A program made the position numbers and the translations under genes. The notes beneath the pieces were generated by a model. That model did no database searches and had not been told where the DNA came from. It saw only the letters and a program-made list of their open reading frames with translations. Shown here one piece after another: positions 60,735 to 64,000 of a stretch of DNA of 64,000 nt (positions within the stretch are counted from its first letter, which is position 1; each line of letters starts with the position of its first letter). The stretch is from positions 1 through 64,000 of the forward strand of contig NZ_AMZB01000107.1 in the NCBI RefSeq assembly GCF_000313755.1, given 5' to 3'. Origin of the DNA: Pseudomonas nitroreducens TX1 (GTDB lineage Bacteria > Pseudomonadota > Gammaproteobacteria > Pseudomonadales > Pseudomonadaceae).

Positions 60735-61679
60735 TTACGCGTTCGGGCAGGGAACCGGCGCCCAGTCGCCGATATCCGGGTTCTTGCACATGCCGTTGAC
60801 CTGGCTGGTACCCGCCGCCGCTACCTGCTGGCTCTTCACCTGCTTGGCCTGGGCGTCGCCCAGGGCGCGCTCGGTGGTGACCGCCTCGGCCGGAACGACC
60901 GGCAGCTTCTTCTGCTGGGTCTTGGTCTTGGTCTTGGTCTTGGCCTTGGTGGGCGAAGTGGTGGTGCTGCTGGCCTGGGCGACGGTGGCGACGTCGGCAC
61001 GCTTGACGCCCACGGTCTGCAGGTCCTTCTCGTAGGCCTGGGTGTAGTTGCTCAGGTCTTCACCGGCCTTGCCGCTGACCGCGGTGATCAGGTCGTTGGA
61101 CTCCTTGAGGCCGGCGACGATTTCAGCCAGGCGCTTGCGGCCTTCTTCGTCCTTGATGGTGCCGGCCTTGCGCTGCTGCAGCAAGGCGCTGAACTGCTGC
61201 TGGTAGCAGGACTGCGAGGCCTGGGCGTAGGCCACGCTGCGGTCGATGTCGGCGGCGCTCTTGTCCGCGTCGGCGGCATAGGAACCCAGGCGCTGGTGGT
61301 CGTCGGTGATCTGCTTCTGCTTCTCGGTGTAGTAACCGGCGGCACCGCCGACCAGCGCACCACCGGCAGCGCCGATGGCAGCGTTGCGACCACGGTCTTC
61401 GCTGTTGCCCACCAGCGCGCCGGTCAGCGCGCCACCCACAGCTCCGATCACGGCGCCGGTGGCGACCGATTTGGTCATGTTGGAATCGGTGTCGCGCAGG
61501 TGCTGCACCGGCTCGTAGCAGCTGGGGTAGTACTCGACCTTGGTGCTCTTGCCGATCTGCGAGACCGGCGAACTGGAGCAGCCGCTGAGCAATACAGCGA
61601 CACAGGTGAAGCTGGCGGTGGCCAGCGACAGCGCGCGGCGGCGCGGTTGCAGGATGACGGGATTAGCGAACGATTGCAT
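60735..61679 (-). CDS. tagQ: TagQ-like outer-membrane lipoprotein
   Basis: This 314-residue lipoprotein has a lipobox LLSGC (Cys at about residue 34) and two glycine-zipper segments (AVIGAVGGALTGALVG; AAIGAAGGALVGGAAGY). A long helical region follows (about 120-240), then a Lys/Thr-rich linker and a short C-terminal segment with two cysteines. Length and place after an FGE-like tagR gene match TagQ of the P. aeruginosa H1 type VI secretion regulator TagQRST. There TagQ holds TagR at the outer membrane. The ATG at 61679 is chosen because upstream codons precede the signal peptide. Confidence 0.72.
   Translation of the reverse strand: MQSFANPVILQPRRRALSLATASFTCVAVLLSGCSSSPVSQIGKSTKVEYYPSCYEPVQHLRDTDSNMTKSVATGAVIGAVGGALTGALVGNSEDRGRNAAIGAAGGALVGGAAGYYTEKQKQITDDHQRLGSYAADADKSAADIDRSVAYAQASQSCYQQQFSALLQQRKAGTIKDEEGRKRLAEIVAGLKESNDLITAVSGKAGEDLSNYTQAYEKDLQTVGVKRADVATVAQASSTTTSPTKAKTKTKTKTQQKKLPVVPAEAVTTERALGDAQAKQVKSQQVAAAGTSQVNGMCKNPDIGDWAPVPCPNA
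60918..60947. repeat. Hexanucleotide tandem repeat inside tagQ
   Basis: Four perfect copies of GGTCTT (60918-60941) and a fifth with one change encode the Lys-Thr repeats of the TagQ linker. Length changes by replication slippage would stay in frame and alter the linker only. Confidence 0.75.
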
Positions 61680-61763
61680 GTCTGAGCTCTCTGCTGGGGT
61701 TTGACCACCCCGGAACGGCGGGTCGCCGACCGGGTTCCTTCTGTACATGCCTGGCATCGGTGG

Positions 61764-63512
61764 TCATGGCTTCGGTACGGCCGATGCAAGCAATTCCTTC
61801 AGGACCGCCTCCGGTTCCGCGCGCTGTTGCTGGCGGTACTGGCCGACGTGCCTGACGAACAGGGTGGCGCGGGTGACCAGGCTCTTGCCGATCACCGGCT
61901 TGCGATTGAGTTCTTCCTTGATGCGCTGGAACTGCGCCTGGATCACCGCGTCGGTGTAGCGCGTGCCGGTGGCCAGGTTGTCGATGTAGATGGCTACGGC
62001 GCCGTTGAGCGCGCTGCTGCCGTTCTCGATGGCCTGGCCGAACAGCTTGGCGCTGGCGGCGTCCTTGGCCTGCTCCGCCTGCTGCTGGCTCTTGCGCAGG
62101 TTGGTGAGGCGGATGTTGTAGTTATTGATGGTTTCAGCCACCAGCGCCGAGGACTGGATCAGGTTGCCGGCGGCCTCTTCGCGCTGCCGGGCGATCAGCG
62201 CGACGTTGCGCTTGAGTTCCTCGTTGATCGTGCCCAGTTCGGCCTGCAGGTGCGTATCGGTGGTCGCGGCGATGATGCCGTCCAGGCGCTGGGTCGGGTC
62301 CTGGGTGTCGTCGATGGCATCGGTCAGCCCGGCCAGGCGCCCTTCCTTCTTCCATTGCTCGAAGAGCTCCTGGTAGCGCGAGCGCGGCGCCGACAACGCA
62401 CCAATGGCCACGCGGAATCCGGTGGTCTCGTTGCGCTGCTCGGTGCCGTCCGGGGCGAACAGCGGGTACTCGCGACGCATGCCGGTGAACAGCGTGCCCT
62501 CGCCTTCCAGGTAATTACCGCCCTTGACCACGAAGCCGCCATAGGTGCCCTGCAGGCGACCGGCATGCACCAGTTGGAAGGACTCCTGGACCATCTCGGC
62601 GGCATTGCCGATCACATCGAACAGGCCGATCGGATTCGGCTGCCGGGTACCGATGGGCATGAGGCGCGCCGCCTGGCCGGTGCCGCCGGCCACCTGGTTG
62701 AACACGGCCCAGTCGGCGAGCGGTCCGTCGTTGTCACTGCCCTCGACCCGGCGCGGGAACAGCCGCGCCTCCAATTCCTGCCGCGATACCGCCTGGGCAC
62801 CGCGTGCGGCGAACTCCCACTCGACCTCGGTGGGCAGACGGACGAAGCCGAAGCCGCCATCTTCCTCGCTCTTGCCGCGGCCGCTGACCGGCAGACGGTC
62901 GCGCTGGTACTTCATCAGCCAGGCGCTGTACACCGCGGAAAAGCGCTCGGCCTCGAAACGCGACAGCTTCACCTTCGGCAGGCGCCCGGCAACCCCTTCG
63001 GGCAGGTTCAGTGTCTCGCAGGCGGGCGCATCCTGCCCCTCGGCCAGCGCCTGGGCCTGGGCCATCACCTGGGCGTACTGGCGCGCGGTCACCTCGTACT
63101 TGCCGAGGAAATAGAACATCGGCTTGAGCGGCTCGCCCTTGCCCGATTTGGGCAACTGGCCGGCGATGGCCTTGCTCCATTCCGCCGGCAGGTCGCCGAG
63201 GCTGAACTGGCCGTTGATGTACTCGCGGCGGTAGCCGGAAATGAACGACTGCTTGTAGCCGGGTTCGCCCTCGCTGAACGGATAGCCCAGGTTGACCTCG
63301 CGGTCGTCCAGCGCCCCCTTGGCCAGTACGTAGACGTAACGGAACACCATCTGGCCGCCACAGGGCAGCGGCAGCGCCACGTCATCGGCCAGCGGCTTGG
63401 GATTGTTCAGCTTGTCGCCCTCCTCGGCCAGCACGAAGGGCGCCGCCAGCAGGGACTGGACGGCAAGGGCAATGGGGGCCAAGGCCAGGACAGCACGGCG
63501 CCATTCAGACAT
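61764..63512 (-). CDS. tagR: TagR-like FGE-sulfatase-domain protein, catalytic cysteines absent
   Basis: This 582-residue periplasmic protein has a signal peptide (about 1-29), an FGE/SUMF1 domain (about 100-390; KYEVTARQYAQ, RLPTEVEWEFAARG, NPIGLFDVIGNAAEMVQ, ETTGFRVAI) and a C-terminal helical/coiled-coil region (about 400-582). Active FGEs have cysteines in a motif like RGGSxLCxxxYC; the equivalent here is VKGGNYLEGEGTLFTGMRRE, without cysteine. It is therefore a pseudoenzyme-like adaptor, as described for TagR, which activates the kinase PpkA. It overlaps tagS by 8 nt. Confidence 0.8.
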   Translation of the reverse strand: MSEWRRAVLALAPIALAVQSLLAAPFVLAEEGDKLNNPKPLADDVALPLPCGGQMVFRYVYVLAKGALDDREVNLGYPFSEGEPGYKQSFISGYRREYINGQFSLGDLPAEWSKAIAGQLPKSGKGEPLKPMFYFLGKYEVTARQYAQVMAQAQALAEGQDAPACETLNLPEGVAGRLPKVKLSRFEAERFSAVYSAWLMKYQRDRLPVSGRGKSEEDGGFGFVRLPTEVEWEFAARGAQAVSRQELEARLFPRRVEGSDNDGPLADWAVFNQVAGGTGQAARLMPIGTRQPNPIGLFDVIGNAAEMVQESFQLVHAGRLQGTYGGFVVKGGNYLEGEGTLFTGMRREYPLFAPDGTEQRNETTGFRVAIGALSAPRSRYQELFEQWKKEGRLAGLTDAIDDTQDPTQRLDGIIAATTDTHLQAELGTINEELKRNVALIARQREEAAGNLIQSSALVAETINNYNIRLTNLRKSQQQAEQAKDAASAKLFGQAIENGSSALNGAVAIYIDNLATGTRYTDAVIQAQFQRIKEELNRKPVIGKSLVTRATLFVRHVGQYRQQQRAEPEAVLKELLASAVPKP

Positions 63513-64000
63513 CTCTGACTCCTTGAGCAGCATCGATTCGGCAGGTGCGCCACCCGCCGAGCAGCGCCGCCAGCAGGCTGGCCGCGAGCACGGCGAGGAC
63601 GGCAATGAGGTAGTGAACGGGCAGCAATTGCGCGGCATGCTCGCCCGGCTGCGCCACGAACAAGTGGTTCAACCCGCCCTGCGCCAGGCGGTACACCAGC
63701 GCCGACAGCAAGGTGGCGAAGGCTGAGCTGTAGAGCGCCTGCAACACCACGAAAGCGAGCAGCGCCGAGGTGCCGAAACCCACCAGCCGCAGCACCGCCA
63801 GCTCGCGGCGCTTGCGCTGCACCGCAGCCAGCGCGCCGGCACAGATAGCGGCGAAGGCGCCCGCCAGGGCCAGGGCGGCGATCAGCCAGAAGACCAGCGT
63901 CAGGTTGCGCGACAGCGAGCGCACCCGCTCGATAGCGGCGGCCTGGGTGAAGACCTCCACGCCCTGCTTGGCAAAATGCAGGCGCAGCGGTTCGACATCG
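63505..64000 (-). CDS. tagS: TagS-like ABC transporter permease (C-terminal part)
   Basis: The visible 164 residues form the C-terminal part of an FtsX/MacB-type permease. A periplasmic stretch (TQAAAIERVRSLSRN) is followed by four helices with the signature AVQRKRRELAVLRLVGFG in the cytoplasmic loop, and the end is TCRIDAAQGVRDV. The reading frame is open to the window end, so the 5' part and probably tagT (ATPase) lie beyond 64000. With TagT it forms the inner-membrane complex of the TagQRST signalling system. Confidence 0.78.
   Translation of the reverse strand, partial: DVEPLRLHFAKQGVEVFTQAAAIERVRSLSRNLTLVFWLIAALALAGAFAAICAGALAAVQRKRRELAVLRLVGFGTSALLAFVVLQALYSSAFATLLSALVYRLAQGGLNHLFVAQPGEHAAQLLPVHYLIAVLAVLAASLLAALLGGWRTCRIDAAQGVRDV

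Overview
The window is bacterial chromosome with high GC. Gene content and order point to Pseudomonas, probably close to the P. aeruginosa / P. nitroreducens / P. citronellolis group. The main reasons are: an sfn/msu organosulfur locus with sigma-54 promoters; a phnW-phnX-LysR-OPA transporter block followed by an Hxu heme-signalling block; a PA1571-type small protein beside an ATP-NAD kinase homologue and pdxB; DUF1302/DUF1329 and htpG neighbourhoods; and the end of a TagTSRQ-type cluster (type VI secretion control). The species is an inference. I see no rRNA or tRNA gene, CRISPR array, integrase or insertion sequence. The long ORFs antisense to real genes are GC-rich shadows.

Layout. 0.1-6 kb: an OsmC-YcaO fusion protein, a YhiN-type flavoprotein, a frameshifted HD-domain remnant, and a LysR regulator divergent from a short-chain dehydrogenase. 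6-13.6 kb: an organosulfur-scavenging regulon. sfnG (dimethylsulfone monooxygenase) stands alone on + and an msuE-msuD-sfnC-sfnR operon lies on -. Each has a -24/-12 promoter and an upstream inverted repeat built on CTGTTGCCTG, which makes a coherent SfnR/sigma-54 circuit. 13.6-21.5 kb: housekeeping and transport genes (saccharopine-dehydrogenase-like, GFA, ATP-NAD kinase-like, pdxB, MATE, RhtA, XRE-cupin regulator). 22-28 kb: 2-aminoethylphosphonate degradation (phnW, phnX), two LysR regulators and an OPA-type MFS transporter.

28-33.5 kb: a Fur-box-controlled heme-acquisition unit. It has an ECF sigma factor, a FecR anti-sigma factor, a TonB receptor with an N-terminal signalling domain, then a HemO heme oxygenase overlapping a YbaN/DUF454 membrane protein. 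33.5-46.4 kb: assorted metabolic and envelope genes, including a LMW-PTP/ArsC-like enzyme and a secreted DUF3859 protein, each preceded by a Pho-box-like repeat, and a DUF1302-DUF1329 pair. 46.5-50.5 kb: a three-gene molybdenum hydroxylase (2Fe-2S subunit, Tat-exported molybdopterin subunit, triheme cytochrome c). 50.5-59.3 kb: dienelactone hydrolase, an orphan SUKH/SMI1 protein, htpG, a thioesterase pair coupled to a membrane protein, a small lipoprotein, DUF599 and glsB.

59.6-64 kb: the distal part of a tagS-tagR-tagQ operon, cut by the window end, followed by a DUF3592 protein and a glycine-rich protein I do not recognise. The TagR homologue has lost the cysteines of formylglycine-generating enzymes. 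Dispersed between genes are Pseudomonas REP elements, a CCCTCTCCCTGAAGGGAGAGGG-type hairpin repeat and one MITE-like inverted repeat.
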